This document shows, in pieces, positions 10,978 through 20,337 of a stretch of 64,000 nt of DNA (position 1 is its first letter; every line of letters begins with the position of its first letter). A program made the position numbers and the translations under genes. The notes beneath the pieces were generated by a model. The model saw only the letters and a program-made list of their open reading frames with translations, was not told where the DNA came from and did not search any database. Source of the DNA: Cornus controversa (taxonomy: Eukaryota; Streptophyta; Magnoliopsida; Cornales; Cornaceae); contig CM048849.1 of NCBI GenBank assembly GCA_026545225.1, forward strand, positions 11,085,541 to 11,149,540, given 5' to 3'.

Positions 10978-11050
10978 TGTTGAAGGATTTAAATATTAAA
11001 GTTACACCCTCTTTAACAGCTTAAACATTTAGAGTAGATGGTGGTTAACA
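10978..11050 (+). repeat. TRIM right terminal direct repeat
   Basis: 73-bp partner of 3528-3600, preceded by the purine tract GAGTGAGGGGGCG that would prime plus-strand synthesis. Confidence 0.88.
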
Positions 11051-11378
11051 ATCATATTATATCTTAGTTGGAATATGATCTTGGTTTCTTTGTCTTGTCT
11101 ATGGTGATGACCATTCTCATTTTCCATTAAGGGTAGAACCAGCTATTTATCATATGAGATTATTTTCTACCACAAGCTCACTGCTGGTATTTTGATACAG
11201 AGACGTTGAGAGAGTATGCAGTAGAAAACCAAGATGAAGGAGAGTGCTTATTTCACTAGGGCAGGGATAATGCTTGTTTGCTTCTAAGAAATGATAATTT
11301 TGATGGTTGTTTTATTTGCAGTCATGTGGATCAAGTTGGTGATTAGCCAGTCCTTTAATAACATTGTAACTTTTGCAG

Positions 11379-11566
11379 GTTTTAAGTAATTGTCGATTGA
11401 TGTCAAAGTTTGGTGTCCCATTCCGCTCTATGGTGGCAACTGGTGGTTTTCGACAGAAGACTCAATTGGAGAATCTTCGGCAGCAATTAGATGTTTTAAT
11501 AGCTACACCTGGTCGTTTTATGTTCCTAATTAAAGAAGGCTTCTTGCAGTTAACAAATCTTAGATG
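11379..11566 (+). CDS. RH50: DEAD-box helicase exon with GG and TPGR motifs
   Basis: 188 nt between TTTTGCAG and a GT donor at 11567. It continues directly from the exon ending at 3128 (ASQ then VLSN). It carries the GG motif (TGGFRQ) and motif Ib (ATPGRF), which contact RNA in domain 1. The exon ends two bases into a codon that is completed at 17702 to give cysteine. No stop or frameshift is present. Confidence 0.88.
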
Positions 11567-12417
11567 GTAATTAATTTTTTATTTCAGCATTTGCCAATCA
11601 GGAATAACTGATTATTTTAAATCGGATAGCATCTATTTATTTAGATATTTTTATTATTAGATATCTTTCCTGTGTCATTGTGTCCATATGGTTTTCATTA
11701 GTTTTGTTCGTATTTTTACTTGCCTTTTCCCTTTTTTTTTTCCCTTGTTATTTTAAGGGGTAAAGTAAAGCAGCAGTAAATTCATTCTCATACTTGTGGT
11801 TTTTAATCATCATATAATTGATATTGTAACATAATATATTGTTAAGGCTATATCTATCCTTTTTCATTGTTCCAATCCCTGAAGAGCCTAGTTGTAATTA
11901 AATGTAAAGAATCAACGCATTATCCTAAAGCCTATCCTTGGCTTATAATATATCATTCTCAAGATCTCAGAGCCGGGAGGTCTTATTTCCATGATTTCTG
12001 ATTTTCCTGTTGCTTTATATATTGTAATTTTGTAAATCTACTTTTCAAATTACAAAAAAGTCAAAAACAAGTTCTATTAGCTTGTAAAGCAGTATATGAT
12101 GGTATGAAGTGGGTATTAGATCAATACATAGCTTCGTGTAATTATGTTATCGACTTATTGCTGGCCGTCAATTTTCATTGTGACATTACAGTGTAGATGT
12201 TTCCATTGCTTTCATTGCATTCATACTTTTGGGAAAAGTAGGTGTCAATTAGCAATAAGCTAATAATGAATGGCTGAATTGTTGAAAAAAGATTGCAGGG
12301 GAAACACACCAGGCACAATGTGGCAATAGGTCAGGTTGGGCGAATGTAATCACCCCTACAATGTCCACCTGAATTCTACCCAGTTATTAAACAGCTTACA
12401 AAGTGCTGCATGTGTAA

Positions 12418-12866
12418 TGTTGGGAATTTTGTCTCAAATTTCTAGTCTAATTAGGTTTCTATTTTAGAGTTGTATTCTGTTAGGAAGTTTCTTGTAAGAT
12501 AAATCTTAGGCTTCAAGGAATTGTAATCCTTGTACAATAAGGAATTGGGTTTGAAACTCTATAAATAGATACCTAGGTTTTGGGTTGGGACTGATGAGAT
12601 TGAGAGAGATGTAGTCTCATGAGGGAGTTGTGGGTAGAGATAGTTTATAGGTTAATAGAGTAGGAAAAACACTAGTGGCACTGATAGCGAGGAGGCAGGC
12701 ACGTGGAGTGGTATATGGTGAAAAAACATGTACATAGTGTTATTACTCTAGTATTGTAACATTTGTATATAATCATAGTGGAATCTCTTCTCATCCGTGG
12801 ATGTAGGCTAGTTTTGGCCGAACCACGTTATATTTTGTGTTTGTGTGTGATTGCTTTGTTGGCTTT
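12418..12866 (+). repeat. Copia-type LTR lacking its 3' end
   Basis: It begins TGTTGGGAATTTTG and has a TATA box (CTATAAATAGATACC near 12561). Its U5 side is rich in the phrase TCCGTGGATGTAGGCTA...CCGAACCACGTT, which I know from many plant Copia LTRs. The expected CA end is missing: sequence passes into LINE coding near 12866, where the exact join is uncertain. Confidence 0.65.
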
Positions 12867-13365
12867 CGTTAGGTCTCCATGTTCATGTGGTTTATTTGTC
12901 ACAACATGTAAGAAGGCGGAGGAGTCAGTGAATCATCTCCTCCTTCATTGCCCAGTGGCGAGAGACATGTGGTCTATGTTTTTGACGTCTTTTGGTATGG
13001 TTTAGGTGTTTCCCAAATCTACGATTGATGTGATTGAGGCTTGGAGAGGGTGTACAGTGGTGAGCCGAGCCAGGGATACTTGGAGGGCCACGCACCTTTG
13101 CTTGTGGTGGGGCTTGTGGCGGGAGAGAAATAGGAGATCCTTTGATGGCGAGGAGTCTCCTATTTGGTCTCTCAAATACGTTATTATGAGTTCATAAATT
13201 TTTTGGGTTAATGGGCGCAATTGTAAATTGGTGGGGGAATTTGTGAATTTTGTTGATAGTCTAAAGTTATAGGTGGCCAGTTTTGGCTTTGTGTATTCTC
13301 TTAAGATGTGCTCCCCTTTTGAGCGTCTTTTATAAAATCTTACTTTTCAAAAGAAAAAAAAAAAG
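12867..13365 (+). pseudogene. LINE tail: zinc-finger region of a non-LTR reverse transcriptase
   Basis: Translation shows the C-terminal zinc-binding region typical of plant L1 elements: CKKAEESVNHLLLHCPVAR then W at about 12905-12975. LCLWWGLWRERNRRSFDGEE follows at about 13098-13155 after a stop at about 13003. It ends in an A-rich tail at 13352-13364. Flanking GCTTACAARGTGCT at 12394-12407 and 13366-13379 (one mismatch) looks like a LINE target duplication, but it encloses the Copia LTR piece as well. Confidence 0.75.
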
Positions 13366-13369
13366 GCTT

Positions 13370-13471
13370 ACAAGGTGCTAACCTAACCTAACCTAATCCA
13401 TTTAAAATATATCTGTTAGGACAAGGTGCTAACCTAACCTAATCCATTTAAAATATTTCTGTTAGGATATT
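13370..13471 (+). repeat. Tandem duplication, 51-bp unit
   Basis: ACAAGGTGCTAACCTAACC starts at 13370 and again at 13421, followed each time by AATCCATTTAAAATAT and CTGTTAGG. The CCTAA runs are short and not telomeric arrays. Confidence 0.85.
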
Positions 13472-15240
13472 AGAACATAGTGTAGGCAAATTTACTTAAC
13501 AAAAGTAAGCGTCTTTAAAAAAATGGTTTAATTTGTTAGGATTATAATTTTCCTCGGCACTATGTACACCAAAGACAGTGTTTGATGATCTAAAGGGTAT
13601 AAAAGGTGAATTCACCTCTTGAATTACTAAGTCACCAATTAGGGTTTATTAATTTAAGCATTCCTATTATTAAACATGCTTGGGTTTGAAATTTGCATGT
13701 GTTGACCTATAAAATTGTGTTTTAGAATGAATTAAACTATTCCAGAAACTAAAATCTTAATTGGACTAGGAAAGGGAGTTTGATTGCTCGAAGGATGCTC
13801 GAGACCATTGGAATAGGTTCGATTGATAACCTAAGTCATTATCGACCAGTGAGGGAGTTCATTTCATTTTCTTATTCCAACTCTAATATCTTAATTATTT
13901 TGGACTGAAACAGTATATAAACACCCTTAAGACTTTCAAATTTATGTGAAAATATAAATAAGGAAGAATTTTAAAGACCGTAATTTAATAGAAAGCAAAT
14001 ATAAAATTCCATTCATGTAGTAAATAAGAAAAAGCATAAAGCATAGAAATAAAGTAAATCAACCACACATGAACACAAGGATTTTTACATTGGAACCCCA
14101 AGGAAAAAAAAAACTGAGTATTTAAGTACTAGAAAATTTTAAGTGCCAAAGTGTTTAAGTGGTAATTAATTTTTTATATATATATTTTGTGAATTTTAAG
14201 TGTTTAGCATTTAGTGATAACTGAAGCCATTGTCATTTAAAATTTTATCCCATTTTAAGTGGAGATTGCCTTTTTAAGTGATATTCAAATTGCATTATCA
14301 AACACCCTTAATTTGATAAGCACTTAATCCATTCAAAATTAAGTGCTGAATTGGATTATCAAACAACACCTTAGTCTAATCAAATCAAATCCCCTATGAG
14401 AGAGATTTTACTACTAAATTAACCAAAGTACCAAACCCTTGAATCTTCACTCGAGCTCTTTCATTGTCAATCAACAGATCCACTCCTCATGCACTTTGCT
14501 TCTACTTTAGCACTTTGATTTCCATGACTAGTAACAATCAAGCTTTGTGTTCAATGTAGTAAATTTAAGTGTTGAATTTCCTTAGTATTAGAACTTGATA
14601 CTCAACACTCACACCACAGAGGCACACACTAACCATTTTATATGCAATGATGATGCATGTGAAAGAAAGAAAATCTAGCAATAAATTGCTAGAATGCTCT
14701 ATGTATGCTTAGAAATAATTTAATTTTGCTTGCCTAAGTTTTTGAACATATGGTTTTTATATAGAGTTAAGAGGCTGAAAGAGATTAGGTTTGCAAGTGG
14801 TACAAATCTATTTGGAAACTAAGTCCTATAGATTTCGTTCAATCGAAGCAAGCTTCGATCAATCAAAACATGTCCAGTGGCCTTTGATGGATTCCTCGAT
14901 CGGTCAAAGAGCCCTATTCTGCATAGACTAGGAAATTTAGGAAAGAAACTTTCAAAAACACATCATATGCATTCGAAAAAGAATTTAATATATCAAACAC
15001 GTAATTTGAAAAACCCAACTATGTGAATGCACATGAACATGAACACTAATATTTTGGTGAGTGGATAGAGAGTTGCAATTACCTTTTCACCCTTTGATGT
15101 AGCTTCGAATTTCGCCTTTGCCCTTGAACTATGATAACACAACTAATCTAATTTTTGAAAATACTACTCAAAAGCTTAAAACAACAATACATACTCTATG
15201 TTTTGGACAAAATTAGCCAACTTGTCCTATTGACCTAACA
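13472..15240 (-). other. AT-rich stretch, possibly an antisense LTR
   Basis: No open frame. The right end reads CTATTGACCTAACA; reversed, this is TGTTAGGTCAATAG, a common start of plant Copia LTRs. Within it, 14100-14370 is rich in AAGTG/CACTTAA words with an inverted arrangement (CACTTAATCCATTCAAAATTAAGTG), as in some hAT-type MITEs. I could not fix boundaries or a target duplication, so neither call is firm. Confidence 0.35.
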
Positions 15241-15291
15241 ATAACAATTTTTAAAATTGGCTTCATGAATTCATGACAAAATATGTGTGTG

Positions 15292-15691
15292 TGTCACGAC
15301 CCGCCCTACACCATGTAGATATTATCAGCTTTGCACACTCTCCTCTCGTTGTACACGGTTTTCAAAACACGTCTACACAGTTAGGAGGCATCCTTACGTG
15401 TAAGTGCCAACAACTTCTCCCCAGGCAATGTGGGACGTCTCAATTACTCCCTCTTGGGACCCAGCATACTTGTTGGCCTAACCCTCATTGGCTTGTGCAT
15501 AGTCCCTTATTTCCGGTTGGGAATTGGCTCTGATACCATTTTTCACGACCTGCCTACATCGTATAGATATTGTCCACTTTGCATACTCTCCTCTCGATGG
15601 TCATAGTTTTCAAAACGTGTCTACATAGTTAGGAAGCTTCCACACATATAAGTGCCAACAACTTCTTCTCCAGGCGATGTGGGATGTCACA
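15292..15691 (-). mobile_element. TRIM element inserted in a GT microsatellite
   Basis: Two direct repeats of about 150 bp (15292-15442 and 15542-15691) share CTCTCCTCTCG, GTCTACA.AGTTAGGA and AAGTGCCAACAACTTCT. On the minus strand the right copy starts TGTGACATCCCACATCGCC. Between them a minus-strand primer site TGGTATCAGAGCC adjoins that 5' repeat, and a purine-rich tract adjoins the other. GTGTG on both sides could be the target duplication, although the flank is a GT run. It has no coding capacity. The repeat start resembles Cassandra elements but no 5S-like part is seen in it. Confidence 0.8.
15526..15538 (-). promoter_or_regulatory. Primer binding site of the 400-bp TRIM
   Basis: GGCTCTGATACCA on the + strand is TGGTATCAGAGCC on the minus strand, complementary to initiator tRNA-Met. 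Confidence 0.8.
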
Positions 15692-16005
15692 GTGTGCGTG
15701 TGTGTGGGCAAGTGTATGTGTGTGTGTGTAGTGGCCTTTGATGAGGTCTAATAGAGGGAGAGGAAATAGTGAGAGGGAGAGAACCCAGAAAGAGTGAGAG
15801 GAAGACTAGGGAACAGAAAGGAGGGACAGAGAAGAATGGGGCATTTTGGTCCTATCATACTGATGCTTTTAGATTTTCGTTTTCCTTTTAACATGGTTAT
15901 AATAAATAATACATGAATGGTAAATAAACATAAGATGTTACGTGTGACGACCTCTGTGGGCGGATGCGAGGCACTGGGCGAGCTACCACACTGGCAGGCT
16001 ACAGG

Positions 16006-16242
16006 TGTCACGATCCCACATTGCCTGGGTAAGTTGAGGTGAAGTGTTATATGTATGTTCATCACCCTTCTATAACACAATGCGTTTTAAAGCCGTGATG
16101 GTCATGAACCCATCAGAACTCCGTAGTTAAGCGTGCTTAGCTGGTATGAGAGTAGTACTAGGATGGGTGACCTCCTGGGAAGTCTCTGGTTCGGGAGAGC
16201 CAAAAGCCTACAATATTGTATTGGGTAGGGTGGGGCGTTACA
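16006..16242 (+). repeat. Cassandra-type solo LTR with 5S rRNA-like sequence
   Basis: It starts TGTCACGATCCCACATTGCC and ends GGGGCGTTACA. About 16094-16196 aligns with plant 5S rRNA, including CCATCAGAACTCCG, AGTTAAGCGTGCTT, AGAGTAGTACTAGGATGGGTGACC and CTGGGAAGTC. Those blocks hold the A box, intermediate element and C box of the RNA polymerase III promoter. Cassandra TRIMs are known for such LTRs. No partner LTR is nearby and no clean target duplication is seen. Confidence 0.8.
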
Positions 16243-17701
16243 TTATGGGTCGTTGTCCAATGCAACATAACCCTCAGTTTCTAATGTGAATTTTATTATT
16301 GTAAGTTGAAAACTTTGGTACAATTGAAAGAGTCAACAAGAAATGATTTATATGACATAAACTAAGTTATATGTCATCACATACAGATGTGAAAATGTGC
16401 ACACACTCATTCAAATATAATATATACACACACACAGAGTAGTGTCCTACTGTCCTTCCTACCATATTTATGTCCTATGTTTTCATAATTTGTTGTGTCA
16501 TCTGATCTGTATCGTTTGAGTTGCTTGTCTATTGCTTTTCACATTGAGATTATGTAGCTTTTTGACAAGGCCTTGGATTTGATTTTGTGGTTTGATGGAA
16601 TGTTCTTTTAGGAGAGGCATGAAAGGATTGCAAATTCTTAACGAAGCTAAATTTGGAATATTTTTAAAGGAGAGGTGTTGCAAGATCACAAATTCATGTA
16701 AAAGTTAAATTTATTTAGTATCAAAATGTGAATGAGTGCTTCCTTTGGGACTTGAGGGAAGTACGTTTAAAGGGTTTAGGGACATCAAGATTATTCATCA
16801 GTCTGAATAATTGGATCTACTTTCAGATGAGTTTAGAACTTATTTTACTAAAATAAAAAACGCCTTTAAGAAAAAACTTTTTGGATAAGATGGAAGTTGG
16901 AGACAGACACTGAGTGTTGTGTTGATTAAAGAGGGTGATTGTAGTTTTAAGTTGTTACAAGAGTAGACTATGGAAGGACAAATACTTTAATTAAGAATTT
17001 GGCAGTAGGCTGGGAAATTTTAGTGGATAGTGGCTGCTTGTTTAGATTTTGAAATTCTTATTTTTATTTATACTTGTTGGAGACTGGCTTTATGAAGAGA
17101 GATGCTTTTAGAAGGAGGAGATTAGAAAGGCCATTCTTTTACTTCTGTAGGGATAAAGCTATTGTCAGATGGTTTCATTATGGTGATCTACAAGGATTGT
17201 TGGAAATCTATGAAAGGAGACAGTTGACAAGCTCGAGGAATCTCAATTTAGAGGAACTGTGAACTGGCACATCAACTTGACTAATGCATATATGATCAAA
17301 GAATGAAATATCTAGAAGAACATCTATCTTTATTTATGCTGTAGTCGTCACTATATATATATATAGATATATAGATTTTATTCTGGCAAGAACTCACACA
17401 CCCGCATTGTCCCTATAGGGACTTGAACCATTGAACCAGTGATTCTAACCACATGCAGTATACAAAATTCTCTATATCTTCATTTGTATTAAGCTTTGCG
17501 ATCATTATTATTCTTAGGATCACATTTTGGTTTGGAAAGCCCAAGTTGTGACTCGTGTCCAACTGGATGTCGATCTCAACAACTCTCTCTCTCAGAGGCT
17601 GCAAGGGCAGTTGAGCACAAACACAGCACAACATTTTTTTGTCTGAAATTATCTTTTCGGTGGTATTTGTTTTGCTAATATATTTAAACATTGTGTTTCA
17701 G

Positions 17702-17915
17702 TGCTATTTTGGATGAAGTTGATATACTCTTTAATGATGACGAATTTGAACCAGCATTACAAAGTTTAACGAACTCTTCGCCTGTTACCACACAGTATCT
17801 CTTTGTGACTGCAACTTTACCTGTAGACATATACAACAACCTAGTTGAAGTTTTTCCTGATTGTGAAGTAATCATGGGACCTGGTGTGCACCGTACAAGC
17901 TCAGGCCTTGAGGAG
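17702..17915 (+). CDS. RH50: DEAD-box helicase exon with motifs II and III
   Basis: 214 nt between TTTCAG and the GT donor at 17916. Motif II reads DEVD rather than DEAD and motif III reads TAT rather than SAT. Both are departures from the general family. As I recall, DEVD is usual for the RH50 subgroup, so it is not evidence of decay. An acidic run (NDDEFE) follows motif II. The exon ends GLEE in phase 0. Confidence 0.9.
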
Positions 17916-19408
17916 GTAGGTTTTTATTTATTTATTTATTGTGATGTCAAGTCATTTTTTAGCAATTTGTGCCGCTTTTTCAATTTGCATTGAGAACACG
18001 GATTATCATGATTTTGTGTTTATCTGTTAAATTATTAGCTTGTTCAGAGGCCTTCTTTAAGGTCTCATGAAATCATTTATCTTTTAAATTTGATTCAAGA
18101 CGAGGGTTCACCATTACTAATATTTGAACTTGGTACTGTGATGTTGAAGGCAATGTAGCGAATGATATTTTGTTTAAAGATAGATTTAAGTGAGCCATGT
18201 CAACAATGTCATTTTAATTTAGTCTATGACTCATGGGCAGTTTCAACATCATGAGTGGACAAATAAGAGTACTTATATTTAAAACCAGTCAGATATTTCA
18301 ATGGTCCATCAGTTGTTTTTTTTTTTTCTTTCTTTCCAGTAAATATTGGTCCATCAGTTGTTGGCATTTTCATACCTAAACCTCCCTTTTAATCAAGTTG
18401 GGCACCACTATATCTCTGCCATAAACAATGAGATCAATCAAATCATTTTCAGGTCTTATTAGTGGTTAATAGACAGGACAGCACAAGGAAATCATGAATA
18501 AGCTCCTTAAAGTTTTAGGTTCTCATTTTTATCTTTTTGTCTTTGAAAATACTTTCACTGATGTAAAAGTGGATATAACTTCCTATTTTGTACAGATTCA
18601 TGTATGGAGAGATTGTTTTAAGAGATTGCCTTAATTCATATATGCTTATTAGAAAAGAGAAAATAAAGAGGATATTGGAACCATGTGTTCAGTTGAAAAA
18701 AGCAGGTTTTTTTGTAGAGCCCAAAATGTGGGAAAATCTCTCTATTTTCTCACTTTTTAATCACTAGACTACTTAGAAATTTTACTCTGGTGATCTTTTG
18801 TTTCCTCTGTCTGTTCTCCATTTTTTGATTTCATGACAAAACAACTGTGCTGCTCCCACCTTAGATGGTCAGATGACTAAGTTACTTTACATTATGGGTA
18901 ATTCTATTCAACCCAAATAACATTTTCAACGTTTGGCTAATCCAGTGGCTTCCCAAACCTCTCTCTCAGTTCAAAGCATCATGACCCCATATGTCAGTGT
19001 GTGAACTTCTCCCACAGTACTGCACAAGTTCTGCTTACCAACATTTTCTGTTACAGGTGCTCCAAAAGCACTTCTCTTCGGTTTCAGCTTGCGATAAAGA
19101 GAATCTATTGGTATTAAACATTTAGAGCTGTGAATGAGTTAGGTTCCAATGTGTTCAAGTGGGGTGGATTTAGGCAGTCCACTGCTGCACTACTTGCTAA
19201 CCTTTGTTTGATGTACTTAAAACTCCTAGAATTGTTGAAGCTTATTCTTTCTTTTTTTTTTTTGAAAGAAAAACCTAAAAATGTAGTTGAAAAATTGAAA
19301 CTAAAACTCCTAGAATTGTTGAAGCTTATTCTTTCTTTTTTTTTTTTCAAAGAAAAACCTAAAAATGTAGTTGAAAAATTGAAACTAATAATCAGGCTGC
19401 ATGTCCAG
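17916..19408 (+). other. Helicase intron, 1.5 kb
   Basis: AT-rich with no mobile element that I can identify, apart from an 84-bp tandem duplication close to its 3' end. Confidence 0.85.
19217..19384 (+). repeat. 84-bp tandem duplication just before a splice acceptor
   Basis: The block AAAACTCCTAGAATTG...GAAAAATTGAAACT occurs twice, each with a long T run flanked by TTTCTTTC and GAAAGAAA or CAAAGAAA. The second copy ends about 24 bp before the exon at 19409. Confidence 0.9.
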
Positions 19409-19540
19409 ATTCTTGTAGATTGCAGCGGAGATGATGGAACAGAAAAAACTCCTGATACAGCATTTCTCAACAAGAAGTCTGCTCTTCTGCAGCTCCTGGA
19501 AGAAAGTCCAGTTTCCAAAACAATTGTTTTCTGTAACAAG
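19409..19540 (+). CDS. RH50: DEAD-box helicase exon entering domain 2, with motif IV
   Basis: 132 nt, phase 0 at both ends, between GTCCAG and GTAATT. It encodes the linker (LVDCSGDD) and motif IV (TIVFCNK) at its end. The acceptor has a weak pyrimidine tract because it follows A-rich duplicated sequence. Confidence 0.85.
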
Positions 19541-19646
19541 GTAATTTTTACCATAGTATATCTAGATCCTATCTAATCATTTCTTCCATGTTTATGATAA
19601 AATTTATTATTCTTAGTTTTGAGCCTTAGGCATATGCCATTTGCAG

Positions 19647-19822
19647 ATTGAGACTTGCAGAAAAGTTGAAAATGCATTGAAAAGGTTTGATAGAAAAGGA
19701 GTTCATATGAGAATTTTACCATTCCATGCTGCTGTGGCTCAAGAATCGAGGATTGCAAATTTTGAGGAATTCCACAGTTCTAAGCTGAGGGACAGCTCTT
19801 TGTTTCTGGTGTGCACTGATAG
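19647..19822 (+). CDS. RH50: DEAD-box helicase exon leading to motif V
   Basis: 176 nt between TTTGCAG and GTATCA. It encodes IETCRKVENALKRF, LPFHAAV and the start of motif V (FLVCTDR), splitting the arginine codon after two bases. LPFHAAV matches the conserved HG/HA region between motifs IV and V. Confidence 0.88.
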
Positions 19823-20102
19823 GTATCATGGTTCTTTTGCTTTTTCTTTTCATTATTTTCATTTCTATTTTTAAATTTAATTGTACTGGGCTGTGTGTAC
19901 TGTAGATGTTTGGTCTAATTATTTTCCTTTCCTCTCATGAAATGTGTTAGATTATATATTTCCTATTATATCTACCGTAGATTATATAGCTTTTCTTAAA
20001 CCACATAAGTTTCTTTCACCTTACCTTCCTATGCCATCTAGGAAAATATATAATCTAACAAAATGAAAATAGCAACTTGATGCTTCTGAATTTCTTTTGC
20101 AG

Positions 20103-20337
20103 GGCATCCCGTGGAATTGATTTTAGAGGCGTGGATCATGTTGTACTGTTTGACTTTCCCCGTGATCCAAGTGAATATGTACGCCGTGTTGGAAGAACTG
20201 CCAGAGGTGCCGGAGGGAAGGGAAAGGCATTTATTTTTGTGGTTGGTAAGCAAGTTGCTCTTGCACGGAGGATAATTGAAAGAAATAGAAAAGGTCACCC
20301 ATTGCATGATGTGCCATCTTCCTACGAATGGATTTGA
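20103..20337 (+). CDS. RH50: DEAD-box helicase last exon with motifs V and VI
   Basis: It completes motif V (RASRGIDF), then [12 protein letters not shown] and motif VI ([14 protein letters not shown]), with both arginines that contact ATP. The stop is TGA at 20335-20337 after YEWI. The acceptor TTTTGCAG gives the correct phase with the previous exon. Every core motif is therefore present and unbroken, so the gene is probably functional if its 5' exons exist upstream. Confidence 0.9.

Larger units (their letters stand above)
3528..11050 (+). mobile_element. TRIM element split by a nested Ty3 element
   Basis: Two 73-bp direct repeats start TGTTGAAGG and end GGTTAACA. Directly after the first repeat the original sequence would read TGGTATCAGAG, complementary to the 3' end of initiator tRNA-Met. 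A purine tract (GAGTGAGGGGGCG) lies directly before the second repeat. With the insertion and one copy of CATGG removed, the element is about 250 bp with no coding room, the size and layout of a terminal-repeat retrotransposon in miniature. Flanks are GTCAT at 3523-3527 and ATCAT at 11051-11055, a target duplication with one mismatch. Only 3528-3603 and 10872-11050 belong to it. Confidence 0.85.
3129..11378 (+). other. Helicase intron, 8.2 kb, expanded by nested retroelements
   Basis: The donor is CAG/GTTGG and the acceptor TTTTGCAG. Without the TRIM nest (3528-11050 with its target duplication) about 0.7 kb of intron remains: 3129-3527 and 11051-11378, both AT-rich and without coding signals. 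The nested elements are described separately. Confidence 0.85.
11567..17701 (+). other. Helicase intron, 6.1 kb, with several mobile elements
   Basis: The donor is ATG/GTAATT and the acceptor TTTCAG. 11567-12392 is AT-rich intron with nothing recognisable. 16243-17690 holds TA and CA runs and a 62-codon open frame (17074-17262) without a domain that I can name. Confidence 0.85.

Noticed and set aside
13371-13440. Interstitial telomere (CCTAACCTAACC)
   Set aside because: Only two or three CCTAA units per copy, inside a 51-bp tandem duplication, and not the plant CCCTAAA repeat.
14100-14372. A defined hAT MITE
   Set aside because: Repeated CACTTAA words suggest one, but no 8-bp target duplication or clear ends were found, so only a soft note was kept.
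16094-16196. A functional 5S rRNA gene
   Set aside because: It is a single diverged copy, enclosed by Cassandra-type LTR ends, not a tandem 5S array.
19130-19576. 148-codon open frame as an alternative exon
   Set aside because: Only its last part (from 19409) is the real helicase exon. The rest translates the 84-bp tandem duplication and is flanked by a better splice acceptor.
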